A stretch of 8,914 nt of DNA from CAZKNF01 sp964554105 (GCA_964554105.1 CAZKNF010000100.1:1-8914); one strand, 5' to 3'; counted from the first letter of the stretch, positions 1 to 6,623 are shown. A program made the numbers and translations. Notes: generated by a model from the letters alone, not told the origin.

Positions 1-258
1 AAGTGTCACGGTATCGCCTTCATGCGGTTCGTCTGGAACGTCCAGGTCAAGTATCCAGGTCAAGTCAATGCATGGTGTAAATCGTACGTGGAGGCTGACG
101 AGCACGTCGCGGAGCACCCTTTTCGAAGCGTGGAGGCCCGTCACACCGTAACGATACGAGCATGGATTCATACCGACGGCTGTTTTCGTGACGATCGCAA
201 AACCAAGAGGCTTCACCATCGTTTCAGAGTCCGACTAGAACAGCTCCGGCATAATTAG
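1..258. other. Left edge, ambiguous open frames on both strands
   Basis: No gene can be assigned with confidence. On the plus strand a frame is open from the window edge to a TAG at 256-258 that directly abuts the ATG of the next gene, so it could be the C-terminal end of an upstream protein in an operon. On the minus strand a frame opens after a stop at 235-237, has an ATG at 219 and runs off the left edge. Its last visible residues, LDLDVPDEPHEGDTVTL, look protein-like. The two frames share codon boundaries, so at most one is likely real. By hand count both have similar third-position G+C and similar first-position purine bias, so composition does not decide. Neither product resembles a family I know. 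Confidence 0.3.
41..66. repeat. 13-bp tandem duplication
   Basis: TCCAGGTCAAGTA at 41-53 is followed at once by TCCAGGTCAAGTC at 54-66, with 12 of 13 bases identical. Because 13 is not a multiple of three, the duplication shifts the reading frame of any gene that contains it, which adds to the doubt about coding in 1-258. Confidence 0.8.
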
Positions 259-1899
259 ATGCGCATCCGTCGCTCCGTCTTTTTCGCGGCACTCATCATG
301 AGCTGCATTCTCTGTATGGGCGAAGTCTACGCTCAGCAGACCGGCCTCTCGCAGACCGGCCTATCCAAGCACGAAAATGCGAAGGGTGCCGGAGGCGAAC
401 ACTCCGCGCTGTCAGCAGTCGCGGGCGATCCTGTAGCGTGTCAGGACGGCTCGGCAGCCGGTTTCGACTGCCGAAATATAGACCTCCTCTCTTTTCTTCC
501 GGTTGAGTCACTGGGTGGCGGTAATGGAACGGAGCTGAACGACATCTGGGGATGGACGGATCAACAATCCGGACGTGAGTACGCTCTGGTAGGTCGCTCC
601 GACGGTACGGCCTTCGTCGACATCACCGATCCTGTCAATCCTGTCGTAATTGGCGATCTACCGTCGCACGATTCAACAAGATCGGTCTGGCGTGACATAA
701 AGGTACTGAATGATTATGCCGTGGTTGTCGCTGACAATCCCCTGGGTCCGGATGGCATGAGACTTCACGGCATGCAGATCTTCGACCTCACCAGACTCCG
801 TGATGTCGATCACGGCGCCGCGCCCGTTGCATTCGATGAAGATGGGCTGTACGACGGATTTGAAAGGGCGCACAATGTCGCCGTGAACCCGGAGACGGAA
901 TTCGCCTATGCCGTCGGGACCGAAACGTGCGGCGGCGGCTTGCACATGATCGACATGAAGAACCCGCTCGAGCCCACATTTGCCGGGTGCTTCGCACACC
1001 AGGGTTCGGGACGGCACGGATCCGGCTATACGCACGACGTGCAGTGCGTCGTCTATCATGGTCCCGATGCTGATTACCAGGGACGTGAAATTTGCTTTGG
1101 ATCGAATGAAACTCACGTTTCGATAGTGGATGTGACCGAAAAGGACAACCCTATACCGATCTCGCTCACATCCTACCCCCACGTGCAGTACACGCACCAG
1201 TCATGGCTGACTTCGGATCAGAGTTATATTCTCCTAGACGATGAACTGGATGAGTACAGCAGCAGCGACGTTGTCAACACCAGAACACTGATTTTCGATG
1301 TCATAGATCTCGATGATCCGCAGCTCGCCACAGAATACATAGGAGAGTCTACATCGATCGATCACAACCAGTACGTAGTGGGAGATCGCAGCTTTCAGGC
1401 GAATTATACTAGCGGATTGCGCATTCTCGATATTTCGAACATCCTCAATCCTGTGGAAGTCGCATTTTTTGACACGTACCCGGCGGATGACAATGTTTCC
1501 TTTAACGGAGCTTGGTCGAACTATCCGTTTTTCGAGAGCGGTGTCGTGGTTGTAAGCAGCATCAACGAGGGATTGTTCGTACTCAATCCCGTCGACGCAG
1601 CCGTGGCAGCTCCGCCCGGCGACGAGTTGCCAGAAGATTTCGCCCTGCTCACGGCCTATCCAAATCCCTTCAGCAGGTTGACGACCATTGGAATTCAGGC
1701 GGATCGGCCCCAGCGGATTCGCATCGCCGTGTATGACATCAGGGGACGAGAAGTCGCCACCGTTTTCGAGGGAGACATAGAGACAGCCGCCAGACGTGAA
1801 TTTACGTTCAATGCCCGAGGTCTCGGAAGCGGTGTATACCTCGTTCGTGCAACCGGAGAATCTGCTTCCGGATCTATCACCGTCACTCTTCAAAAGTAG
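259..1899 (+). CDS. Secreted choice-of-anchor B / LVIVD-repeat protein with T9SS sorting domain
   Basis: Probable exported protein of 546 residues. Residues 1-25 form a signal peptide (MRIRR, a hydrophobic stretch, then cleavage near VYA/QQ). A Cys-rich start (C61, C71, then DLLSFLP) is typical of choice-of-anchor B proteins. The body holds LVIVD-type beta-propeller-like repeats: GTAFVDITDPVNPVVIGD (117-134), GLHMIDMKNPLEP (227-239), VSIVDVTEKDNP (287-298), LIFDVIDLDDP (344-354) and GLRILDISNILNPVEV (386-401). Residues about 460-546 are a T9SS type A sorting domain: YPNPF (467-471), VYDIRGREV (491-499), SGVYLVRATG (524-533) and a Lys C-terminus. In T9SS species this domain directs export across the outer membrane and is then cleaved. 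The substrate or ligand is unknown. The ATG lies next to the TAG of the preceding frame, and no Shine-Dalgarno motif is seen. The gene converges on the DUF368 gene with 33 bases between stops and no clear terminator. Confidence 0.93.
   Translation: MRIRRSVFFAALIMSCILCMGEVYAQQTGLSQTGLSKHENAKGAGGEHSALSAVAGDPVACQDGSAAGFDCRNIDLLSFLPVESLGGGNGTELNDIWGWTDQQSGREYALVGRSDGTAFVDITDPVNPVVIGDLPSHDSTRSVWRDIKVLNDYAVVVADNPLGPDGMRLHGMQIFDLTRLRDVDHGAAPVAFDEDGLYDGFERAHNVAVNPETEFAYAVGTETCGGGLHMIDMKNPLEPTFAGCFAHQGSGRHGSGYTHDVQCVVYHGPDADYQGREICFGSNETHVSIVDVTEKDNPIPISLTSYPHVQYTHQSWLTSDQSYILLDDELDEYSSSDVVNTRTLIFDVIDLDDPQLATEYIGESTSIDHNQYVVGDRSFQANYTSGLRILDISNILNPVEVAFFDTYPADDNVSFNGAWSNYPFFESGVVVVSSINEGLFVLNPVDAAVAAPPGDELPEDFALLTAYPNPFSRLTTIGIQADRPQRIRIAVYDIRGREVATVFEGDIETAARREFTFNARGLGSGVYLVRATGESASGSITVTLQK
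337..366 (+). repeat. 15-bp in-frame tandem duplication encoding QTGLS twice
   Basis: CAGACCGGCCTCTCG at 337-351 is followed by CAGACCGGCCTATCC at 352-366. It encodes QTGLS-QTGLS (residues 27-36), just after the predicted signal-peptide cleavage site, in what is probably a flexible N-terminal linker. Being 15 bases long, it keeps the frame. Two base differences suggest that it is not very recent. Confidence 0.8.
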
Positions 1900-1932
1900 G
1901 CGGTCTCGCGCGTCTGTTGTCTAGCGTCGCCG

Positions 1933-2841
1933 CTATGTTTCCGACGCGGCCTCCGGTCCGCCTGCGCCAATTCTGTCGCTCCAAAGAGCGAGCAGGGTGA
2001 CGAACGCGAATCCGGAAATCCCGAGAATGATGACGATCCATAGCGGGTCGCCGGCAGTCGGCAAGTTCAGGCTTCTATCAAGACCCTGCCAGGGCCAGAG
2101 CGCGCGAATGGCACCGATCATCAAGCCCACGAGCGCCGCCATCGTCACGTCGTACCAGTTCGACAAGAGCCAATTCAATAGCTTCGAGAAGAATCCCAGA
2201 CCGACCGCAGCACCCAGACCGAATACCAGTATGTACAGGAGATCGAGAGCGTCTAACGCCGCGAGCGTGACCTCATACATTCCGAAGACCTTGAGTAGAA
2301 ATGCACCAGATACGCCTGGAAGTATCATGGCGCAGATCGCGACCGCCGCGGTGGAGAAGACGCGGATGAGCGACGGCTCGCCTCCATCGTTCGGCGGTAT
2401 CCCGGTAAGAAGGAACGCTACAACGGAAGCCGCGACAGTGATCACCACTACACGCCTCGTCTTGCGCTCGATGCGCTTCCATGGTATTGCAATAGATCCT
2501 GCGACGAGTCCGAAGAAGAGCCCCAGGCTTTCGTGGGGATAGTTCGCGATTATTGAAGGAATAAATCGCGCGCCAATCACAATCGCCGTGAGAATGCCGA
2601 ATCCGAGAGGCCCGATAAACCACCACTCTACCGCGAAGAACCGTTCGCGGGCCTCGGCTAAATCGAACCGGATGAGTGCGATGACGGCAGCGAAGATGCC
2701 ACTGAGGGACGCGATCAAGCGGCTATAGATACCTACGATCAGGGCCATCGTACCGCCGCTGACACCGGGGATGATATCCGCACCGCCCATGAGAAGGCCT
2801 TCAGCGACATGAGTAAGGGATCGACGCAATCCGTTTCTCAT
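1933..2841 (-). CDS. popT: DUF368 / PopT-family polyprenyl-phosphate translocase
   Basis: Polytopic membrane protein of 302 residues and a clear member of the DUF368 family. Members of this family (PopT) have been shown in other bacteria to help return undecaprenyl phosphate, the lipid carrier of peptidoglycan and other envelope glycans, to the inner face of the membrane. The hallmark is a duplicated motif: GADIIPGVSGGTMALIVGIY at 20-39 and MILPGVSGAFLLKVFGMYE at 172-190. The PGVSG cores at 25-29 and 175-179 suggest an internal repeat of two half-domains. Several hydrophobic segments (about 31-57, 75-97, 104-119, 131-147, 163-183, 201-220, 232-246, 267-287) fit the family. Length is normal. 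ATG at 2841 is preceded by ACCAATACGA, with no Shine-Dalgarno motif. The nearest upstream gene on the same strand is the TPR gene, 176 bases away, so separate transcription is likely. The symbol rests on family membership only; function in this organism is inferred. Confidence 0.92.
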   Translation of the reverse strand: MRNGLRRSLTHVAEGLLMGGADIIPGVSGGTMALIVGIYSRLIASLSGIFAAVIALIRFDLAEARERFFAVEWWFIGPLGFGILTAIVIGARFIPSIIANYPHESLGLFFGLVAGSIAIPWKRIERKTRRVVVITVAASVVAFLLTGIPPNDGGEPSLIRVFSTAAVAICAMILPGVSGAFLLKVFGMYEVTLAALDALDLLYILVFGLGAAVGLGFFSKLLNWLLSNWYDVTMAALVGLMIGAIRALWPWQGLDRSLNLPTAGDPLWIVIILGISGFAFVTLLALWSDRIGAGGPEAASET

Positions 2842-2959
2842 TCGTATTGGTCCGAACCAGCGTTCACGTCTAGTTCGGCTTCTGCTCCCATCCTGCTGTG
2901 CTGTAATCGCACATGAAGCGGCGGGATCGCCGGCCAGGAAATAGACAAGAGAAGATGTG

Positions 2960-2974
2960 TTGCACGTCGTGCAA
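2960..2974. promoter_or_regulatory. Perfect 15-bp palindrome upstream of the DUF368 gene, possible operator
   Basis: TTGCACG-T-CGTGCAA is a perfect 7-1-7 inverted repeat. It sits in the 176-base gap (2842-3017) between the TPR stop and the DUF368 start, about 120 bases upstream of the DUF368 ATG. It is not followed by a T-run on either strand, so it does not look like a terminator. As RNA only a 6-bp stem with a 3-base loop is possible. Its left arm on the minus strand, TTGCAC, could be a -35 element, but no good -10 follows at the right distance. One such palindrome is expected in about 18 kb by chance; the intergenic position is the reason to note it. The rest of the gap shows nothing else. 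Confidence 0.35.
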
Positions 2975-3017
2975 TTCGGACCCGTAGCATACCGCGCGCG
3001 AACGTAATACGAATGTT

Positions 3018-4445
3018 CTAAGCCCGCGAAGATGATTCGTTGTCGAGACCCAACATTCGCCGCACGTGGACGTCACGATAGAGATCCGGATAGGTATGCC
3101 GAAACTCTTCCTTCGTCCCCGGATCCAGACGAAAGGCCATTTTCAGCGATCTGATGCTCTCGTCGGCCTTACCGAGCGCGAAGAGTGCCTTGGCCTGCTG
3201 AAAATATGTGCCGGCATCGGCATTCAGCTTAAGTGCTCGGCGATACGCCCGAAGCGCGTCCTCCATGCTGCCGGCCTCGAAAAGTGTTTCTGCCAGGTCA
3301 AGCCACGCATCCCGATTAGCAGGTTCAAGCGCAACGACTTCGCGGTACGACGCGAGCGCTTCGATAATCAAGCCGGCATTATACTGGCAGTCGGCTTTCG
3401 CGTACCAGAACTCGCTTGTCTCGGGACGCAGCGCAATTGCCTTTTCAAACAGCTTCAATGCGTCTTTGTGCTGCTCTAGAGCATCCAGGCAGCATCCCAG
3501 GCCGTACCATGCCTCCGGATATGACTCGTCCTCGTCCAGCGCGCGACGGAAGTAGCTGCGCGCATTCTCGTAGTCCTCGAGCTCTTCGTATGCCAGCGCG
3601 AGATTGTAGTACGTGGCCGCATCTCCACCTTCGAGGTCGATCACCCTGCCATAACTCTCGACCGCCTCTGTAAGGCGCCCCAGATTGGCTAACGCGTTTC
3701 CACGATTATAATAGGCGGACGCAAAGTCATCCTGAATCGCGATCGCCATATCATACGATTCCACGGCTTCTGCAAACTTGCTCAACCGATTGAGGACAAT
3801 ACCTCGATTGTACCAGGCATCGTATGAATACGGCTCCATGTCGATATGCCGGTCATAGCATGCAATGCTTCGGTCCGTATCATTCAGCCGATCGAAACAG
3901 TAGCCGAGCTCGTACCAGACCTCTGGATGATCCTCATTGATCTCGGAGCATCGTTCAAACGCATTGACGGCATCTCGAAGCCGGTCAGCACGCTCGAATG
4001 TGACACCCTGGTTGAAGTACGCCTCGTCATTAAGAGGATCGATCTGAAGCGCGGATTCGTAGGCCTCAAGAGCATCCTCCTCATGACCTAGACTGTCGAG
4101 CGTAATCCCGCGATTCACCAGAGTCTCCGTGTCAGCGGGATTTAAATTCAGCGCATGATCGTAGGCTTCTAGCGCTTCCTCGTGCCGGCCGAGATTATTG
4201 AGCAGAATTCCGCGGCGCATCCACGCATCGGAAGAATACGAAATCGATTCGAGCAGACGATCGATGGCGCCCAGAGCGTCCTCATACCGACCGCGCTCAA
4301 AGTAAAAATTGGCGATATCCTCGAGCGTGTCCGAATCGAAGTACGCTGCTTTGTCACTCTGTTCATATGCGACAAGCAACTCGTTCATTCGAACCTCGTC
4401 AGCGGGATCATCGAAGTCGTCAAACTCGAAGTTAAACATGCTCAT
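3018..4445 (-). CDS. Tetratricopeptide-repeat protein with 12 tandem TPR units
   Basis: Cytoplasmic scaffold-type protein of 475 residues with no signal peptide or membrane segment. After an acidic N-terminus (FNFEFDDFDDPADE) the sequence is a nearly gap-free array of 34-residue TPR units starting at about residues 38, 72, 106, 140, 174, 208, 242, 276, 310, 344, 378 and 412; the last is 33 long. Typical positions are kept, for example AWYNRGIVLNRL (210-221) with AVESYDMAI further on, and PEAWYGLGCCL (310-320). TPR arrays bind protein partners; the partner here is unknown. The C-terminus (EEFRHTYPDLYRDVHVRRML) is a short capping region. ATG at 4445 is used; a second ATG two codons later (4439) is equally possible. 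No Shine-Dalgarno motif is seen. The gene is divergent from tmk and has its own promoter candidate. Best guess: conserved TPR protein of unknown role, sure as to fold, not as to function. Confidence 0.9.
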   Translation of the reverse strand: MSMFNFEFDDFDDPADEVRMNELLVAYEQSDKAAYFDSDTLEDIANFYFERGRYEDALGAIDRLLESISYSSDAWMRRGILLNNLGRHEEALEAYDHALNLNPADTETLVNRGITLDSLGHEEDALEAYESALQIDPLNDEAYFNQGVTFERADRLRDAVNAFERCSEINEDHPEVWYELGYCFDRLNDTDRSIACYDRHIDMEPYSYDAWYNRGIVLNRLSKFAEAVESYDMAIAIQDDFASAYYNRGNALANLGRLTEAVESYGRVIDLEGGDAATYYNLALAYEELEDYENARSYFRRALDEDESYPEAWYGLGCCLDALEQHKDALKLFEKAIALRPETSEFWYAKADCQYNAGLIIEALASYREVVALEPANRDAWLDLAETLFEAGSMEDALRAYRRALKLNADAGTYFQQAKALFALGKADESIRSLKMAFRLDPGTKEEFRHTYPDLYRDVHVRRMLGLDNESSSRA

Positions 4446-4550
4446 AGAGTCGACGGGTTTTCATGTGCAGATGAGAACTGCGTGCGGGACGTGGCGGATC
4501 GGAGGGCAACACGCAGAATAAAAGCTGCACGTGGCAAAAAGTTCGACGTA

Positions 4551-4579
4551 ATTATAATCGGCCACCCTGCAATTTGCAA
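4551..4579 (-). promoter_or_regulatory. Promoter for the TPR gene
   Basis: On the minus strand TTGCAA (4579-4574) and a perfect TATAAT (4556-4551) are separated by 17 bases. This would start transcription near 4544, about 100 bases before the TPR ATG. The -35 is part of an 11-bp palindrome, TGCAA-T-TTGCA (4568-4578), which could be a repressor site. The -10 lies in ATTATAAT (4551-4558), so the plus strand also carries TATAAT at 4553-4558. No acceptable plus-strand -35 stands 16-18 bases upstream of that, so the tmk promoter is not settled. Confidence 0.55.
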
Positions 4580-4675
4580 GCTGTTCACCCCCGCGTTCCG
4601 GCTCGGCGTTGCGTCCATCAGGTGTGGGTATTTACTTGAGCTCTATCAACAAAAACTGCGCCAGTCACATCCAGA

Positions 4676-5308
4676 ATGTTTATTACGTTCGAGGGCATCG
4701 ATGGAAGCGGAAAGAGCACGCAAGCGCAGCTCCTGGTCGATCGGCTCGACCAGTCCGGGCAGCGCGTTCGCCTCTTTCGAGAACCGGGCGGCACAAAACT
4801 TTCTGAGCGGATACGAACCATCCTGCTGGATGCGGATCTCCGGATTCAACCGCTCGCGGAACTACTTCTGTTCTCATCGGCTCGTGCTCAGCTGGTGGAT
4901 GAAGCAATTCGACCGGAGCTCAATAGGGGAGGAATCGTCGTTTGTGACCGATTCTCGGACTCAACGACGACCTACCAGGGTGCTGGGCGTGCTGTTGCCG
5001 ATATGGGCTGGGTGAAGGCGCTTAACCACAGGGTCACCGGCGGCCTAATTCCCGACCGAACGTATTATATTGCGATCACTCCGGCTGTCGCTCTTGAACG
5101 GCGCCGAGGTCGTGCGGATTCCCCCGACCGAGATCGCATGGAGGAGTCGGATGTCGAGTTTTACCGAAGAGTCGTGTCTGCCTACGAGGAACTTGCCGCG
5201 ACAGATTCGGGCCGGATAATTCGTCTGGATGGCCGAACGCCGATCGATGAACTGCATGAGGCAATCTGGTTGGATGTTCAGGAACTACGCGTTCAGGGCG
5301 GCGGTTGA
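4676..5308 (+). CDS. tmk: Thymidylate kinase (dTMP kinase)
   Basis: Phosphorylates dTMP to dTDP with ATP in the cytoplasm, an essential step in dTTP synthesis. The 210-residue length is normal. The ATP-binding P-loop GIDGSGKST is at 7-15, right at the N-terminus as expected. REPGGT (35-40), the DRF signature in VVCDRFSDST (88-97) that contacts substrate, the TTYQGAGR segment (98-105) and the Arg-rich lid RRRGRADSPDRDRME (142-156) are all in place. The start is fixed by the family pattern: MFITFEGIDG begins four residues before the conserved FEG. CCAGA precedes the ATG and no Shine-Dalgarno motif is seen. Upstream lies a 230-base divergent gap with the TPR gene; downstream, fur begins after 124 bases. 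It could be co-transcribed with fur by read-through, since no terminator is seen between them. Confidence 0.97.
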   Translation: MFITFEGIDGSGKSTQAQLLVDRLDQSGQRVRLFREPGGTKLSERIRTILLDADLRIQPLAELLLFSSARAQLVDEAIRPELNRGGIVVCDRFSDSTTTYQGAGRAVADMGWVKALNHRVTGGLIPDRTYYIAITPAVALERRRGRADSPDRDRMEESDVEFYRRVVSAYEELAATDSGRIIRLDGRTPIDELHEAIWLDVQELRVQGGG

Positions 5309-5334
5309 CGAAGTGCCGTTTTCGATGATATATC
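5305..5334 (+). promoter_or_regulatory. Promoter for the Fur-family gene
   Basis: TTGACG (5305-5310) overlaps the tmk stop codon, and TATATC (5329-5334) follows after an 18-base spacer. Both elements and the spacing match the rRNA promoter at the right edge of this window (TTGACA, 18, TATATT). Transcription would start near 5341, giving a 5' untranslated region of about 92 bases. The -10 lies in the palindrome GATATATC, so self-regulation by the Fur-family protein is possible, but no full Fur box can be recognised. Confidence 0.5.
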
Positions 5335-5432
5335 GCTGAACACGTGCTGATCCTCACACGACCGGCTGCACCCGCAGGTACAGCCCTCCTCGAGAACGCG
5401 TTTCCGCAGCCGAAAGTTAGCAGCAACTCAAC

Positions 5433-5927
5433 ATGGCAGTCCCGGCTAAACAATTGGAAGAGGTGCGCACCATCTTCAGCGCCTTTCTTCAGGAGCGAGG
5501 TCAACGGCAAACTCCGGAACGATTTACCGTGCTTGAGGAAATTTACGCTATCGATGACCACGTCGATGCCGATGAACTCTATCTCCGCCTCAAGCAATCG
5601 GGACATCGCGTCAGCCGCGCGACGGTCTATAATACCCTTGAGCTTCTCATCGAATGCGACCTCATCGTGCGCCATCAATTCGGGAAGAACCAGGCCAAGT
5701 ATGAACGGGCCTTCAGTTACTGGCAGCACGATCACCTGATATGCATCGACTGCCATGAACTTTTCGAATTCTGCGACCCTCGTATCCAAGGTATTCAGGA
5801 GATGATCGCAGATATTTATCAGTTCGACATCAAGCATCATTCATTGAACATGTACGGACGCTGCCGGCGTGACGAGTGCCCGAATCGTCCAGACGGTGTC
5901 GTGAAGGAACACACGAACGTTAGTTAG
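5433..5927 (+). CDS. fur: Fur-family metal-dependent transcriptional regulator
   Basis: Dimeric metal-sensing repressor of 164 residues. The N-terminal winged helix (about 13-90) contains the recognition-helix signature SRATVYNTLELL (61-72). The C-terminal metal/dimer domain has QHDHLICIDC (98-107) and CRRDEC (144-149), giving two Cys pairs (C104/C107 and C144/C149) for a structural zinc site. HHSLNMYG (135-142) matches the conserved HSL segment of Fur. Residues aligning with regulatory positions are H43, E91, H99, H101, E112 and H136. PerR of Bacillus carries Asp where this protein has E91 and E112, so by this hand alignment it is closer to Fur than to PerR; Zur is not excluded. Iron uptake genes are the usual targets, but none is in the window. 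ATG at 5433 starts MAVPAKQLEE; no Shine-Dalgarno motif is seen. No terminator is visible after the stop. Confidence 0.93.
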   Translation: MAVPAKQLEEVRTIFSAFLQERGQRQTPERFTVLEEIYAIDDHVDADELYLRLKQSGHRVSRATVYNTLELLIECDLIVRHQFGKNQAKYERAFSYWQHDHLICIDCHELFEFCDPRIQGIQEMIADIYQFDIKHHSLNMYGRCRRDECPNRPDGVVKEHTNVS

Positions 5928-6039
5928 TGCCGGGCAGCAGAGGGTATCGTAAGACACGAACTCAGATCCAGGTATCATGGCCGAAGAGCTTATCAGAGGA
6001 CACGGCCTCCTAGTTTAGACGACGGATTCGGCATGACGT

Positions 6040-6069
6040 TTGATTTTTCAGAAGCTCCCGCTATCTTCA
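6040..6069 (+). promoter_or_regulatory. Possible promoter for the small FnIII-like protein gene
   Basis: TTGATT (6040-6045) and TATCTTCA (6062-6069) are 16 bases apart. The second element fits both a TATAAT-type -10 and, in part, the TAnnTTTG element of Bacteroidota. Start would be near 6075, about 45 bases before the ATG at 6118. If correct, an in-frame TTG at 6040 cannot be the start codon. The rest of the 190-base gap 5928-6117 shows only a 13-codon ATG frame at 5977-6018. Confidence 0.35.
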
Positions 6070-6117
6070 AAATTGTTCGTGCCACGCGTGTGCGCTCGCA
6101 ACTCTAGACGCCGACGA

Positions 6118-6525
6118 ATGAATCGAGCTGTTCCGGTCATCACGATTCTGCTCCTTACTGGTTGGACGCTGTCCATCAATAAGGCGAATCTGCAATTTTT
6201 CCGAGTTGATAGGGAGAACAACGATATCGTTGTTACCTGGGAGTCGACGGCCGAGGAGGGCGTAGAGTACTACGAGCTTCAACGCAAGGCAGGCTTTACG
6301 AACAACGAGTATGTAGACGTTGAGAAGATCGCGCCACACGGGGCGGGAAAGTTATACCGGTATATGGATAACCGAGTGTACAAGATGCCTTCGGAACAGG
6401 TCGAATACCGTCTCGAAGTGGTTTTCGAGAATTACGTCCGCGAAGAGCTCGCCAGTAAGTCCATAGATTATACGCCGACCACCGTTCGACGCACGTGGGG
6501 CAGCATTAAAGCCATGTTTCAGTAG
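6118..6525 (+). CDS. Small exported or membrane-anchored protein, FnIII-like fold suspected
   Basis: Protein of 135 residues that I cannot name. Residues about 4-20 (AVPVITILLLTGWTLSI) are a hydrophobic N-terminal segment, either a signal peptide without a clear cleavage site or a membrane anchor. The rest is a compact beta-rich domain with a fibronectin-III-like pattern: a Trp strand (DIVVTWES, 36-43), then GVEYYELQRKAGF (48-60), a Tyr-rich middle (LYRYMDN, 79-85) and VEYRLEVVFENY (95-106). Such a motif is common in surface proteins and T9SS-related chains, but here there is only one domain and no sorting tail. The frame is open upstream to a TTG at 6040, but I choose ATG 6118 because it puts the hydrophobic segment at the N-terminus and lies downstream of the promoter candidate. 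No Shine-Dalgarno motif is seen. A strong terminator follows 23 bases after the stop. Confidence 0.75.
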   Translation: MNRAVPVITILLLTGWTLSINKANLQFFRVDRENNDIVVTWESTAEEGVEYYELQRKAGFTNNEYVDVEKIAPHGAGKLYRYMDNRVYKMPSEQVEYRLEVVFENYVREELASKSIDYTPTTVRRTWGSIKAMFQ

Positions 6526-6548
6526 GGCAGTTGTCCGTCTGCTACCGC

Positions 6549-6581
6549 CGCTCGCGTTTCATTGAAGCGCGGGCGTTTTTT
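6549..6581 (+). terminator. Strong intrinsic terminator before pyrR
   Basis: A 12-bp stem (CGCTCGCGTTTC, 6549-6560, with GAAGCGCGGGCG, 6564-6575; two G-U pairs when transcribed, the rest Watson-Crick), a 3-base loop ATT, and six T at 6576-6581. It ends the transcript of the FnIII-like gene, whose stop is at 6525. A weaker hairpin (GTA-GG-GCAG pairing with CTGCTAC, about 6522-6545) lies just upstream. Since pyrR follows 42 bases later, an attenuator role for pyrR is conceivable, but the PyrR-binding loop known from Bacillus is not recognisable here. Confidence 0.92.
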
Positions 6582-6623
6582 GTATGTGAACTACCCGTGA
6601 TCGCCTTCATCACAAGTACCCAC

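Noticed and set aside
22..258. 78-codon plus-strand frame from ATG 22 as a separate small gene
   Set aside because: The frame is already open from the window edge, the product is rich in Arg and His like an antisense translation, it contains a frame-shifting tandem duplication, and an equally good frame lies opposite. Kept only as an ambiguous region.
673..1197. 174-codon minus-strand frame
   Set aside because: Lies wholly inside the choice-of-anchor B gene, whose domains and sorting tail leave no doubt about the coding strand.
1234..1893. 219-codon minus-strand frame
   Set aside because: Antisense shadow of the T9SS sorting domain and propeller repeats; no recognisable domain.
1997..2542. 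181-codon plus-strand frame
   Set aside because: Antisense of the DUF368 gene, with a Pro/Ser/Thr-rich product typical of a shadow frame.
4182..5015. 277-codon plus-strand frame spanning the TPR start and tmk
   Set aside because: Runs antisense through the TPR N-terminus and out of frame through the tmk P-loop region, both of which are firmly assigned.
5370..5391. Riboswitch or attenuator in the fur 5' leader (GGCTG ... CAGCC)
   Set aside because: Only a 5-bp stem with a 12-base loop and no T-run; no recognisable aptamer.
5344..5739. 131-codon plus-strand frame overlapping fur
   Set aside because: Out of frame with fur, Ser/Arg/Asn-rich product without a domain; a frame shadow.
5076..5840. 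254-codon minus-strand frame
   Set aside because: Antisense to tmk and fur, both with clear catalytic or metal-binding motifs.
5977..6018. 13-codon ATG frame (MAEELIRGHGLLV) between fur and the FnIII-like gene
   Set aside because: Too short to support, with no sign of a leader-peptide attenuator around it.
6040..6117. N-terminal extension of the FnIII-like protein from TTG 6040
   Set aside because: Adds an Arg-rich segment before the hydrophobic N-terminus and overlaps the promoter candidate; ATG 6118 is better.
6531..6623. N-terminal extension of PyrR
   Set aside because: It would be translated through the strong terminator hairpin, and PyrR proteins begin close to the MIRKLILPPE position.
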